Assembly (NCBI GenBank): GCA_963771015.1
Contig: CAVYRN010000009.1
Span: 434,001-498,000 of the forward strand
From: CAVSJJ01 sp963771015
GTDB taxonomy: Bacteria > Actinomycetota > Actinomycetes > Actinomycetales > Dermatophilaceae
Reading direction: 5' to 3'
DNA length: 64,000 nt
A program made the translations under genes and the position numbers. Of the stretch, positions 33,276 through 40,913 are shown piece after piece (position 1 is the stretch's first letter; the number at the start of each line of letters is the position of its first letter). The notes beneath the pieces were generated by a model. It did not search any database and was not told the origin of the DNA. It was given only the letters and a program-made list of their open reading frames with translations.

Positions 33276-33373
33276 CAAGTTCATCCGAGGGTATGCCGTG
33301 CGAGCCTCGCGGAAGGACGAGGTCGCCCGGGTGCTCCGGCAACCCCTCGGAGAGGTGACGGAAGGTGGAGCAG

Positions 33374-34789
33374 ATGGCCGGGACGTTGGCGGAGAAGGTC
33401 TGGGACGACCACGTCGTCCGGCGCAGTGAGGGCGAGCCCGACCTGCTGTACATCGACCTCCACCTGCTGCACGAGGTGACCAGCCCACAGGCCTTCGACG
33501 GCCTGCGCCTGTCCGGCCGCCCGGTGCGACGCACCGACCTCACCCTGGCCACCGAGGACCACAACGTCCCGACGACGCCCGGCCCGATCACCGACCCGGT
33601 GAGCCGGACCCAGGTCGAGACGCTCCGGCGCAACTGCGAGGAGTTCGGTGTCCGGCTCTACCCCATGGGTGACGCCGAGCAGGGCATCGTCCACGTCGTC
33701 GGCCCACAGCTCGGCCTGACCCAGCCGGGGATGACGATCGTCTGCGGTGACAGCCACACCTCGACCCACGGTGCCTTCGGCGCGCTGGCCTTCGGGATCG
33801 GCACCTCCGAGGTCGAGCACGTCCTCGCCACCCAGACGCTGCCGCTCAAGCCGTTCAAGACGATGGCGGTCACCGTCGAGGGTCAGCCGGCTCCAGGCGT
33901 GACGGCCAAGGACATCGTCCTCGCCGTCATCGCCAAGATCGGTACCGGCGGCGGCCAGGGCTACGTGATCGAGTACCGCGGCAGCGCCATCCGGGCACTC
34001 TCGGTGGAGGGCCGGATGACGGTGTGCAACATGTCCATCGAGGCGGGCGCGCGGGCCGGCATGATTGCGCCCGACGAGACCACGTTCGCGTACCTCAAGG
34101 GCCGCGACCACGCCCCGGCCGGGGACGACTGGGACGCCGCGGTCACCGCCTGGTCACGGCTGCGCAGCGACGACGACGCCGTCTTCGACGCCGAGGTCGT
34201 CATCGACGCTGGCGAGCTCGGTCCCTTCGTGACGTGGGGTACCAACCCCGGCCAGGGCGCGCCCCTTGGCCAGGCGGTGCCGGACCCGGAGATGATGGCC
34301 GACGAGAACGAGAAGCTGTCGGCGGCCAGGGCGCTCGAGTACATGGGTCTCGAGCCGGGCACCCCGCTGCGCGACATCCACGTCGACACCGTCTTCGTCG
34401 GTTCGTGTACGAACGGGCGGATCGAGGATCTACGCGCCGCCGCCGCCGTCATCAAGGGCCGCAGGGTCGCGGAGGGGGTCAGGATGCTCGTCGTCCCGGG
34501 CTCGGCCCGGGTCCGCCTCCAGGCCGAGGCCGAGGGCCTCGACGCCGTGTTCGCCGAGGCCGGGGCCGAGTGGCGGCTGCCGGGCTGCTCCATGTGCCTC
34601 GGCATGAACCCCGACCAGCTCGCGCCGGGGGAGCGCAGCGCGTCGACATCCAACCGCAACTTCGAGGGACGTCAGGGCAAGGGCGGGCGGACCCACCTCG
34701 TCAGCCCCCTCGTCGCGGCGGCCACCGCCGTGCGCGGGACGCTCTCCAGCCCGGCCGACCTCGACGACCCGAGCGACGGGAGCCTGTAG
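33374..34789 (+). CDS. leuC: 3-isopropylmalate dehydratase large subunit
   Basis: Aconitase-family 4Fe-4S enzyme isomerising 2- to 3-isopropylmalate. 471 residues; cluster cysteines in VFVGSCTNGRIEDLR (near residue 347) and in GCSMCLGMNPDQL (near residue 407); substrate motif CGDSHTSTHGAFGALAFG. ATG 33374 (MAGTLAEKVWDDHVV) has GAAGGTGG upstream; a GTG three codons earlier is the alternative. Confidence 0.96.
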   Translation: MAGTLAEKVWDDHVVRRSEGEPDLLYIDLHLLHEVTSPQAFDGLRLSGRPVRRTDLTLATEDHNVPTTPGPITDPVSRTQVETLRRNCEEFGVRLYPMGDAEQGIVHVVGPQLGLTQPGMTIVCGDSHTSTHGAFGALAFGIGTSEVEHVLATQTLPLKPFKTMAVTVEGQPAPGVTAKDIVLAVIAKIGTGGGQGYVIEYRGSAIRALSVEGRMTVCNMSIEAGARAGMIAPDETTFAYLKGRDHAPAGDDWDAAVTAWSRLRSDDDAVFDAEVVIDAGELGPFVTWGTNPGQGAPLGQAVPDPEMMADENEKLSAARALEYMGLEPGTPLRDIHVDTVFVGSCTNGRIEDLRAAAAVIKGRRVAEGVRMLVVPGSARVRLQAEAEGLDAVFAEAGAEWRLPGCSMCLGMNPDQLAPGERSASTSNRNFEGRQGKGGRTHLVSPLVAAATAVRGTLSSPADLDDPSDGSL

Positions 34790-34791
34790 AC

Positions 34792-35388
34792 ATGGAGCCG
34801 TTCACGACGCACACCGGCATCGGCGTCCCGCTGCGCCGGGGCAACGTCGACACCGACCAGATCATCCCGGCCGTCTACCTCAAGCGGGTCACCAGGTCCG
34901 GCTTCGAGGACGGCCTGTTCGCCGCCTGGCGCGGTGACGAGACCTTCGTCCTCAACAACCCGTCGTATGCCGCGGGGTCGGTGCTCGTCGCCGGTCCCGA
35001 CTTCGGGACGGGCTCCTCCCGAGAGCACGCCGTGTGGGCCCTGATGAACTACGGGTTCCGCGTCGTCATCTCCTCGCGGTTCGCCGACATCTTCCGCGGC
35101 AACAGCGGCAAGCAGGGGCTGCTCACGGCCCAGTGCGCGCAGGATGACGTCGAGCTGTTGTGGAAGCTCCTCGAGAACGAGCCCGGGACCTCGGTGACCG
35201 TGGACCTGGCGTCCCGGACCGTCGTCGCCGGCGACATCGTCGCCCCGTTCGAGGTCGACGAGTACACGAGGTGGCGGCTGCTCGAGGGACTCGACGACAT
35301 CAGCCTGACGCTGCGCCATGAGGGCGCCATCACCGACTACGAGACGACGCGGCCGGCCTGGAAGCCGTCGGTGACGGCGTCGGGCTGA
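34792..35388 (+). CDS. leuD: 3-isopropylmalate dehydratase small subunit
   Basis: 198 residues, aconitase swivel domain: GNVDTDQIIPAVYLKRVTRSG, PDFGTGSSREHAVWALMNYG, and SSRFADIFRGNSGKQGLL. It begins 2 bp after leuC, so coupled translation is expected for the heterodimer. Confidence 0.96.
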   Translation: MEPFTTHTGIGVPLRRGNVDTDQIIPAVYLKRVTRSGFEDGLFAAWRGDETFVLNNPSYAAGSVLVAGPDFGTGSSREHAVWALMNYGFRVVISSRFADIFRGNSGKQGLLTAQCAQDDVELLWKLLENEPGTSVTVDLASRTVVAGDIVAPFEVDEYTRWRLLEGLDDISLTLRHEGAITDYETTRPAWKPSVTASG

Positions 35389-35697
35389 CCGGGTTCGGGC
35401 GCAACGCCCTCGGTTCGCCCGGCGTGTCGCGGGCGCGTTTCGCCGCCGCGTCGGGCCATATCTGCCTGTAACGGATGTGGCTGATGGGATTTCACTGTTT
35501 CGCGGGTCGGGGGTGGTCCGCCGAGGCGGCGATGTGCACGGAGTGCGAATACCGTTGTGCGGCAACATAATGAGCCCCGGCAGCCGCGGTGATCCCGTTG
35601 AGCGCGCGGCGGGGGGCGGGCAGGTCGCCGGCTCGGGGGCGCGGCGGCACGCTGGCCGAAAGCCATTGCGAGACAACGGAACGCGCTGCTGAGGTGA
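35389..35697. other. Intergenic stretch between leuD and hup, lower GC
   Basis: About 310 bp with no gene I can support. It opens with a short hairpin (GGGCG-CAA-CGCCC, 35397-35409) that may end leuCD. From about 35455 to 35580 the sequence is visibly more AT-rich than the neighbours (for example CCATATCTGCCTGTAACGG), suggesting a regulatory region or a remnant. Confidence 0.4.
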
Positions 35698-35726
35698 TGG
35701 ACTCGGCCTCGTGGGCGGCATACGGT
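35698..35726 (+). promoter_or_regulatory. Probable hup promoter
   Basis: TGGACT (35698-35703, 4 of 6 matches to TTGACA), a 17-nt spacer and TACGGT (35721-35726), giving a leader of about 70 nt before hup. Confidence 0.45.
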
Positions 35727-35802
35727 CGAACCAGACCGGGACAAACCGGTCCCATTCGGGCGCCGCACGGCGTCGCACACACCTGACGAAGTGGAGCGTG
35801 AA

Positions 35803-36387
35803 GTGAACAAGGGAGAGCTGATCCGCGAGCTCGAGAAGCGTCTCGGGAGCCGCAAGGCAGCCGCCGACGCCCTCGAGGCCGTTCTGGACACGATCATCCG
35901 CGAGGTCACCAAGGGTGGCAAGGTCGGGATCACCGGCTTCGGCACCTTCGACCGCGTGGAGCGTGCCGCCCGCACCGGCCGCAACCCGCACACCGGGTCC
36001 AGCGTCCGTATCCCGAAGTCCAAGGCGCCTCGGTTCCGAGCCGGAGCCGCCTTCAAGGGCTACGTGAAGACCCCGAAGACCCTGCCCAAGGCCGCCCCGG
36101 CGGCCGCCCGCGCCGCTGCCGGCACCGCCACCAAGGCGGCCACCCCGGCAAAGAAGGCGGCACCGGCCAAGAAGGCTCCGGCCAAGAAGGCTCCGGCCAA
36201 GAAGGCTCCGGCCAAGAAGGTCGTCGCCAAGAAGGCTCCGGCCAAGAAGGTCGTCGCCAAGAAGGCTCCGGCCAAGAAGGTCGTCGCCAAGAAGGCTCCG
36301 GCCAAGAAGGTCGTCGCCAAGAAGGCTCCGGCCAAGAAGGTCGTCGCCAAGAAGGCGCCGGCCAAGCGGACCGCCAAGAAGGCCTGA
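35803..36387 (+). CDS. hup: HU-type nucleoid protein with Lys/Ala/Pro-rich tail
   Basis: 194 residues. Residues 1-90 are a standard HU domain (NKGELIRELEKRLGS, GKVGITGFGTFDRVERAARTGRNPHTG, IPKSKAPRFRAG). The rest is a histone H1-like tail made of KKAPAKKVVA-type repeats, as in mycobacterial HupB. It binds and compacts DNA; the tail should give tight, sequence-independent binding and is probably a target of acetylation or methylation in relatives. GTG 35803 follows GGAG by 6 nt. The tail is encoded by near-perfect DNA repeats. Confidence 0.95.
   Translation: MNKGELIRELEKRLGSRKAAADALEAVLDTIIREVTKGGKVGITGFGTFDRVERAARTGRNPHTGSSVRIPKSKAPRFRAGAAFKGYVKTPKTLPKAAPAAARAAAGTATKAATPAKKAAPAKKAPAKKAPAKKAPAKKVVAKKAPAKKVVAKKAPAKKVVAKKAPAKKVVAKKAPAKKVVAKKAPAKRTAKKA
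36166..36360 (+). repeat. Tandem repeats inside hup tail
   Basis: Three perfect 15-bp units GCCAAGAAGGCTCCG (36166-36210) followed by five 30-bp units (36211-36360), the first four identical and the last differing at one base. Identity at third codon positions indicates recent slippage-type expansion, so copy number may vary between strains. Confidence 0.95.
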
Positions 36388-36398
36388 CACCCGAACCA

Positions 36399-36434
36399 CG
36401 AAGGGCCGGCACCCGCGAGGGCGCCGGCCCTTCG
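36399..36434. terminator. hup terminator
   Basis: CGAAGGGCCGGC (36399-36410) pairs with GCCGGCCCTTCG (36423-36434), 12 perfect pairs, 12-nt loop. Confidence 0.75.
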
Positions 36435-36533
36435 CCGTGTCCGTGAACCCGGTGTCTCACACAGCAGCACGGAGAGCCGGGCCGGGAGGGGCGCGAAGCA
36501 CGAGGTCCGCCCCGCGAGGTCAGGCAGGAGGGG

Positions 36534-37382
36534 CTAGCGGATGACCTCGTTGTCGCCGATGCCGACGATCCACACGCGAGTCGCCCGGCGAGCCTCCTCG
36601 TCGACGTCCAGGCTCACCCGCTGGCCCGGGCGCAGGAACCGCAGCCCACTGTCCGCGAGAGCCTCGGGCCCGAAGTCGACCGTTCGGCCGTCGTCGAGGA
36701 GGGCGCTGCCGCCGCCGGTGTCGTCGTCGAAGGTGTGGATGCTCGCCTGCACAGACCGAAGGCTACCGGGCAGGGCGGCGCGGGTGGACGGCCCCACCCC
36801 CAGCTCGTGCGCCGCTCGTAGGTCGGCGAGGTCGTCGACGTCCTGGCGCAGGCCCGGCAGGTCGAGCTCGAGCCGGGTCGCGCCGGCCCGCTCATGGCGG
36901 CCCGCGCTGCCCGGGCCGAACCGCGGACGCAGCTGCACACCTCGCGCCGACAGCAGGGCGGTGCCGGTTCCCTCGGCATCGGGAACGACCGCGCGCTCGT
37001 GGGCGCCGGCCGCCGACAGCGCCGCCGCCAGCTCCTCAGGGCGCAGGGCCGGGTGGTCGCCGAGGAGCACGGCGACGTCTCGCCCGCCCCGGCCGTATGC
37101 CGCCGCGGCGCCGGCCGTCGCGGCCGCATCCAGGCCGCCGCCCGGGTCGTCGACGGACTCGGCCCCGAGCCTCGCGGCCCAGGCCGCCACGTCGGGGTCG
37201 GCCGTGACGACGAGGACCCGCGCCGGCGGCATACCGGCCACGGCCGCGGCCACCGTGTCCCGGGCCAGGGCCATCGCAACCACCGCCCGCAGCGCGTCGT
37301 CCGCGACGACGAGGCGCGTCTTCGCGGCGTCACCGCCCTTGACGGGTACGACGACGAACCAGTCGGGATCAGGCGGGGCCAT
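36534..37382 (-). CDS. fbiD: F420 guanylyltransferase (CofC/FbiD) fused to a cold-shock-like domain
   Basis: 282 residues. Residues 1-210 are the nucleotidyltransferase that activates phospholactate or phosphoenolpyruvate with GTP in coenzyme F420 synthesis: VVVPVKGGDAAKTRL at the start, VVTADPDVAAWAARLG, and AVLLGDHPALRPEEL. Residues about 211-282 form a separate small beta-rich, cold-shock-like module (SIHTFDDDTGGGSALLDDGR, LRFLRPGQRVSLDVDEE) seen as a stand-alone protein in actinobacteria. There is no stop between them. At the junction, TAGCCT lies 7 nt before an in-frame GTG (36752), so the module could also be made alone (36534-36752) from a leaderless mRNA. Confidence 0.85.
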   Translation of the reverse strand: MAPPDPDWFVVVPVKGGDAAKTRLVVADDALRAVVAMALARDTVAAAVAGMPPARVLVVTADPDVAAWAARLGAESVDDPGGGLDAAATAGAAAAYGRGGRDVAVLLGDHPALRPEELAAALSAAGAHERAVVPDAEGTGTALLSARGVQLRPRFGPGSAGRHERAGATRLELDLPGLRQDVDDLADLRAAHELGVGPSTRAALPGSLRSVQASIHTFDDDTGGGSALLDDGRTVDFGPEALADSGLRFLRPGQRVSLDVDEEARRATRVWIVGIGDNEVIR

Positions 37383-37474
37383 GACCCGATCCTGCCAAGG
37401 GTGGTCGGGATGCTCGACATCCCCCTCCGGCCGAACGAAGATTGCACCCTGTCACCGACGAGAGAGAGCAGCGA

Positions 37475-38239
37475 GTGCCAACCCCTGAGCGCCGCCGGAA
37501 GCTGACCCCCGCGTACCGGCTGGCCGCAAGCATTCTGCGCCCCCCGCTGATGGCGATGACCCGGCGCGACTGGTCGGGGACGGAGCACCTCCCGACGGAC
37601 ACCGGCTACGTCGTCTGCCCCAACCACATCTCGCACATCGACCCGCTGACCTTCGCGCACTTCCTCTACGACAACGGCCAGGTGCCGCTGTTCCTCGGGA
37701 AGGTCGAGGTCTTCGAGGTGCCCGTCGTCGGGGCCATCCTGCGGGGTGCCGAGCAGATCCCGGTCTACCGCGAGACCGGACAGGCGGCCGGGGCGTACCG
37801 CGCCGCGGTCGCGGCCGTCGAGGCCGGGCGTTGCGTCGCGATCTACCCCGAGGGCACCCTGACCCGTGACCCGGACCTGTGGCCGATGCGCGGCAAGACC
37901 GGCGCCGCGCGAGTGGCGCTGCAGACCCGGTGCCCGGTCATCCCGGTGGCCCAATGGGGGCCGCAGGAGGTCCTCGGGCCGTACGCGAAGAAGCCCGACC
38001 TCTTCCCGCTCAAGACGATGAAGGTCCGGGCCGGAGCGCCCGTGTCGCTCGACGACCTCTTCGACTCGCCGATGACCCGCCCGGTCCTCGAGGAGGCGAC
38101 GAACCGGATCATGCGGGCCATCGCCACCGAGCTCCAGGTGATCCGGGGCGGCACACCGCCGGACGAGCTGTGGGACCCGCGACAGCACGGCCAAAGCACC
38201 AAGGGCCGGATCCGCACGACCGGCGAGGAGCGCCCGTGA
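37475..38239 (+). CDS. plsC: 1-acyl-sn-glycerol-3-phosphate acyltransferase
   Basis: Makes phosphatidic acid from lysophosphatidic acid at the membrane. 254 residues: acyltransferase motif I NHISHIDPLTF (H-x4-D), motif III YPEGTLTRDPDLWPMRGKTGAARVAL, and a downstream substrate region. GTG 37475 follows GAGAGAG; a TTG 11 codons upstream is less likely. The stop overlaps gpsA by 4 bp. Confidence 0.92.
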   Translation: MPTPERRRKLTPAYRLAASILRPPLMAMTRRDWSGTEHLPTDTGYVVCPNHISHIDPLTFAHFLYDNGQVPLFLGKVEVFEVPVVGAILRGAEQIPVYRETGQAAGAYRAAVAAVEAGRCVAIYPEGTLTRDPDLWPMRGKTGAARVALQTRCPVIPVAQWGPQEVLGPYAKKPDLFPLKTMKVRAGAPVSLDDLFDSPMTRPVLEEATNRIMRAIATELQVIRGGTPPDELWDPRQHGQSTKGRIRTTGEERP

Positions 38240-39234
38240 CCGCCGCCGCGGTCTTCGGCACGGGCAGCTGGGGGACGGCGTTCGCCGCCGTCCTCGCCGA
38301 CGCCGGGACGCCGGTGACCATGTGGGGCAGGCGCCCCGAGGTCGTCGAGGCGATCAACGCCGGCTGCAACACCGACTACCTTCCCGAGCTTCGGCTTCCC
38401 CCGACGGTCCGCGCGGTCAGCGACCCGGCCGAGGCGGTCGTGGGTGCCGACATCGTCGTGCTGGCCGTGCCGAGCCAGACCCTGCGCGACAACCTCGCCG
38501 TCTGGGGCGGTGAGCTGCCCTCGGGCGCCGCGGTCGTCTCGCTCATGAAGGGAGTCGAGCTCGGGACGACGATGCGGATGAGCGAGGTCATCGCCGATGC
38601 CGCGGGCGTCGAGCCCGACCGGGTCGTCGTCCTCTCCGGTCCGAACCTCGCGCGCGAGATCGCCGAGCGCCATCCGGCCGCCAGCGTGGTGGCGTCGACG
38701 GGCCACGCACGGGCCGAGCAGGTGGCGGCCGCGTGTGCCGCGGCATACTTCCGGCCCTACACGGGCACCGACGTCATCGGGACCGAGCTCGCCGGGGCCG
38801 TCAAGAACGTCATCGCGCTCGCCGTCGGGATGGCCGAGGGGCTCGGCTTCGGCGACAACTCCAAGGCGTCGATCATCACCCGAGGGCTGGCCGAGATGAC
38901 CCGGCTCGGGACTGCTCTCGGGGGCAGCCCGGCGACCTTCGCCGGGCTGGCGGGGGTGGGCGACCTCATCGCGACCTGCATGTCGCCGCTGTCCCGCAAC
39001 CACACCTTCGGGGTCAACCTCGGCCGGGGCAGCAGTGTCGCCGAGGTGGTCGCCGCCACGAAGCAGACCGCCGAGGGCGTCAAGTCGTGCGCGTCGATCC
39101 TCGACCTGGCCCGGCATCACGACATCGACGTGCCGATCATCGAGCAGGTCCGGGCCGTCGTTCACGAGGGACGAACTCCCCAGGAGGTCGTCGAGAACCT
39201 CCTCTCCAGGGCCCGCAAGGCCGAGACGGCCTGA
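38236..39234 (+). CDS. gpsA: Glycerol-3-phosphate dehydrogenase [NAD(P)+]
   Basis: Supplies sn-glycerol-3-phosphate for phospholipids, matching the plsC neighbour. 332 residues; NAD-binding VFGTGSWGTAFAAVLADAG, SGPNLAREIAERHPAASV, catalytic Lys in GAVKNVIALAVGMAEGLGFGDN, and AGVGDLIATCMSPLSRNHTFG. GTG overlaps the plsC stop (GTGA). Confidence 0.96.
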   Translation: MTAAAVFGTGSWGTAFAAVLADAGTPVTMWGRRPEVVEAINAGCNTDYLPELRLPPTVRAVSDPAEAVVGADIVVLAVPSQTLRDNLAVWGGELPSGAAVVSLMKGVELGTTMRMSEVIADAAGVEPDRVVVLSGPNLAREIAERHPAASVVASTGHARAEQVAAACAAAYFRPYTGTDVIGTELAGAVKNVIALAVGMAEGLGFGDNSKASIITRGLAEMTRLGTALGGSPATFAGLAGVGDLIATCMSPLSRNHTFGVNLGRGSSVAEVVAATKQTAEGVKSCASILDLARHHDIDVPIIEQVRAVVHEGRTPQEVVENLLSRARKAETA

Positions 39235-39240
39235 CGTCGC

Positions 39241-39738
39241 GAGGATGGCGCAGCGGCCTGGGGCGCCGCTACTGCGTCGTGTGGACGGCCGGGGCCGTGT
39301 CGTACGTCGGCGACGGTGTGATCGCGGGCGCCCTGCCCCTCCTTGCGGCGTCGCCGTCGCGGGACCCGCGGCTCGTGTCATCGGTCCACGCGGTGTCGAC
39401 CCTCGGGTAGGTCGCGCTCGGGCTGGCCTCCGGCATCGTCGTCGACCGGGTCCTGCGCTCGCTCGCCATCGCGGGCTGGCTGGGAACGCTGTGGAACGTC
39501 GTCACCATGTCCTACCGCCAGCGGACCGTTCCGCCCGCCCCGCTCGGCCGGGGTGACGAGTGGGTGCCGGATGGTCGCGTTCATCGCGATGCCGGCGGGG
39601 GCCGCCGGCGCCGGGGTGCTCGCTCACGTCCTCGGCATCCCGCACCCCTATCTCTTCGGCGGCATCGCCCTGCTGCTCGGCGCCGCGCTCGTCGCACCGT
39701 CGCTGCGCGGGCTGCCGGGGCGCGCAGCGACCCGACGC
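39241..39738 (+). pseudogene. Decayed MFS transporter
   Basis: Fragments of an EntS-type MFS permease. The first helix pair (YCVVWTAGAVSYVGDGVIAGALPLLAAS) ends at an in-frame TAG (39408-39410) where homologous proteins have Trp or similar. The frame continues (VALGLASGIVVDRVLRSL), then jumps to a late-protein segment (LWNVVTMSYRQRTVPPA), so the central part, about 200 residues, is deleted; after a frameshift near 39560 the last helices follow in another frame (MVAFIAMPAGAAGAGVLAHV, PHPYLFGGIALLLGAALVA). An ATG at 39245 is out of frame with the first fragment. The 3' end abuts the trans-sulfuration gene. Confidence 0.85.
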
Positions 39739-40812
39739 TCAGGCCCGCAGCGCGCGGTCGAGGTCGGCCCAGAGGTCCTCGACGTCCTCGACCCCGACCG
39801 ACAGGCGCAGGAGGTTCTCCGGGACGATCTCCGGTTCCTCGGGGATCCGCCGCCGCCGCTCCAGCTGGCTCTCGACGCCGCCGAGGCTCGTCGAGTGGAC
39901 CCACAGCTCCGTTGCCGCGGCCGTCCGCTCCGCCGCGGCGGCACCACCGGCGACCTCGATCGCCACCATGGCGCCGAACCCGGGGTAGCGGACCCGTTCG
40001 ACGGCCGGGTGCGTGGCCAGCCGCGCCGCGAGGTCGCCGGCGTTGGCGCCGGCCCGCTCCAGGCGCAGATGCAGGGTCCGCAGCCCCCGCAGGGCCAGCC
40101 AGACCTCCATCGGCCCCGCCACGGCACCCGCGATGGAGCGGTGGTGCGCGAGGGCGGCATACCGGGTCCGGCCGGGATCGGTCCTCGGGGTGGCCAGGAC
40201 ACCGAGGAGGACGTCGCTGTGGCCGCTGAGGTACTTCGTCGCCGAGTGCAGGACGACGTCGGCCCCGAGGGCCAGCGGTTGCTGGAGCAAGGGGGTGGCG
40301 AAGGTGTTGTCGACGACACTGACGACCCCCCGCTCCCGGGCCGCGGTCAGCACGGCGGGCAGGTCGGTCACGGTGAGCAGCGGGTTGCTCGGCGACTCGA
40401 GCCAGACCAGGTCGGCACCGGCGAGGGCCGCGATGGCCGCAGCGGTGTCCGAGGTGTCGACCGAGCGGAGGACGGCCGTCCCCGCCACGACCCGGTCCGC
40501 GAGGGCCGCGAGCACCCCGAGGTAGACCGACGGCGATGCGACGATGGTTCCGCCCGGCGGGAGCAGGCTCAGGGCCGCCGAGGCGGCCGCCATGCCGGAG
40601 CCGAAGACGAGCGCCTCCCCGCCCTCGAGCGAGCCGACGGCGGCCTCGAAGGCCGTCCAGGTCGGGTTCCCCTGCCGGGCGTAGACCGTCGCGCCGTCGG
40701 CGTGGTACGTCGAGGTGAGGACGAGCGGCGCGCCGACCTGGTTGCCCGGCGTCGCCTCCTCGCGACCGAGGGCGACGACGCGGGTGGCTGGGTGCAGGCG
40801 GTCCTGGTCCAC
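39739..40812 (-). CDS. Cystathionine gamma-synthase/lyase family PLP enzyme
   Basis: 357 residues, Cys/Met metabolism PLP family: YARQGNPTWTAFEAAVGSLEGGEALVFGSGMAA, VWLESPSNPLLTVTDL, and the PLP lysine in LHSATKYLSGHSDVLLG. It makes or breaks cystathionine or a related thioether; which one cannot be fixed from sequence alone. It is about 20-30 residues shorter than typical MetB. The GTG start has TACGCT 7 nt upstream (leaderless), within a GCATAC word. Confidence 0.88.
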   Translation of the reverse strand: MDQDRLHPATRVVALGREEATPGNQVGAPLVLTSTYHADGATVYARQGNPTWTAFEAAVGSLEGGEALVFGSGMAAASAALSLLPPGGTIVASPSVYLGVLAALADRVVAGTAVLRSVDTSDTAAAIAALAGADLVWLESPSNPLLTVTDLPAVLTAARERGVVSVVDNTFATPLLQQPLALGADVVLHSATKYLSGHSDVLLGVLATPRTDPGRTRYAALAHHRSIAGAVAGPMEVWLALRGLRTLHLRLERAGANAGDLAARLATHPAVERVRYPGFGAMVAIEVAGGAAAAERTAAATELWVHSTSLGGVESQLERRRRIPEEPEIVPENLLRLSVGVEDVEDLWADLDRALRA

Positions 40813-40913
40813 GGTGCAGAGCGTATGCCGCGGGCTCGACCGGTGCGCTCGCCGTCCGCCCGCCGTGGTCGGGGCAGCGGCTCGGCGCCGCTCGGGGGAT
40901 AGAGTCGCTGGCG

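Noticed and set aside
33244..33373. A leader peptide before leuC
   Set aside because: The short frames there contain no Leu run and no terminator follows; the palindrome and IclR gene are a better explanation.
36166..36360. CRISPR-like array
   Set aside because: Repeats are contiguous coding units of the HU tail without variable spacers.
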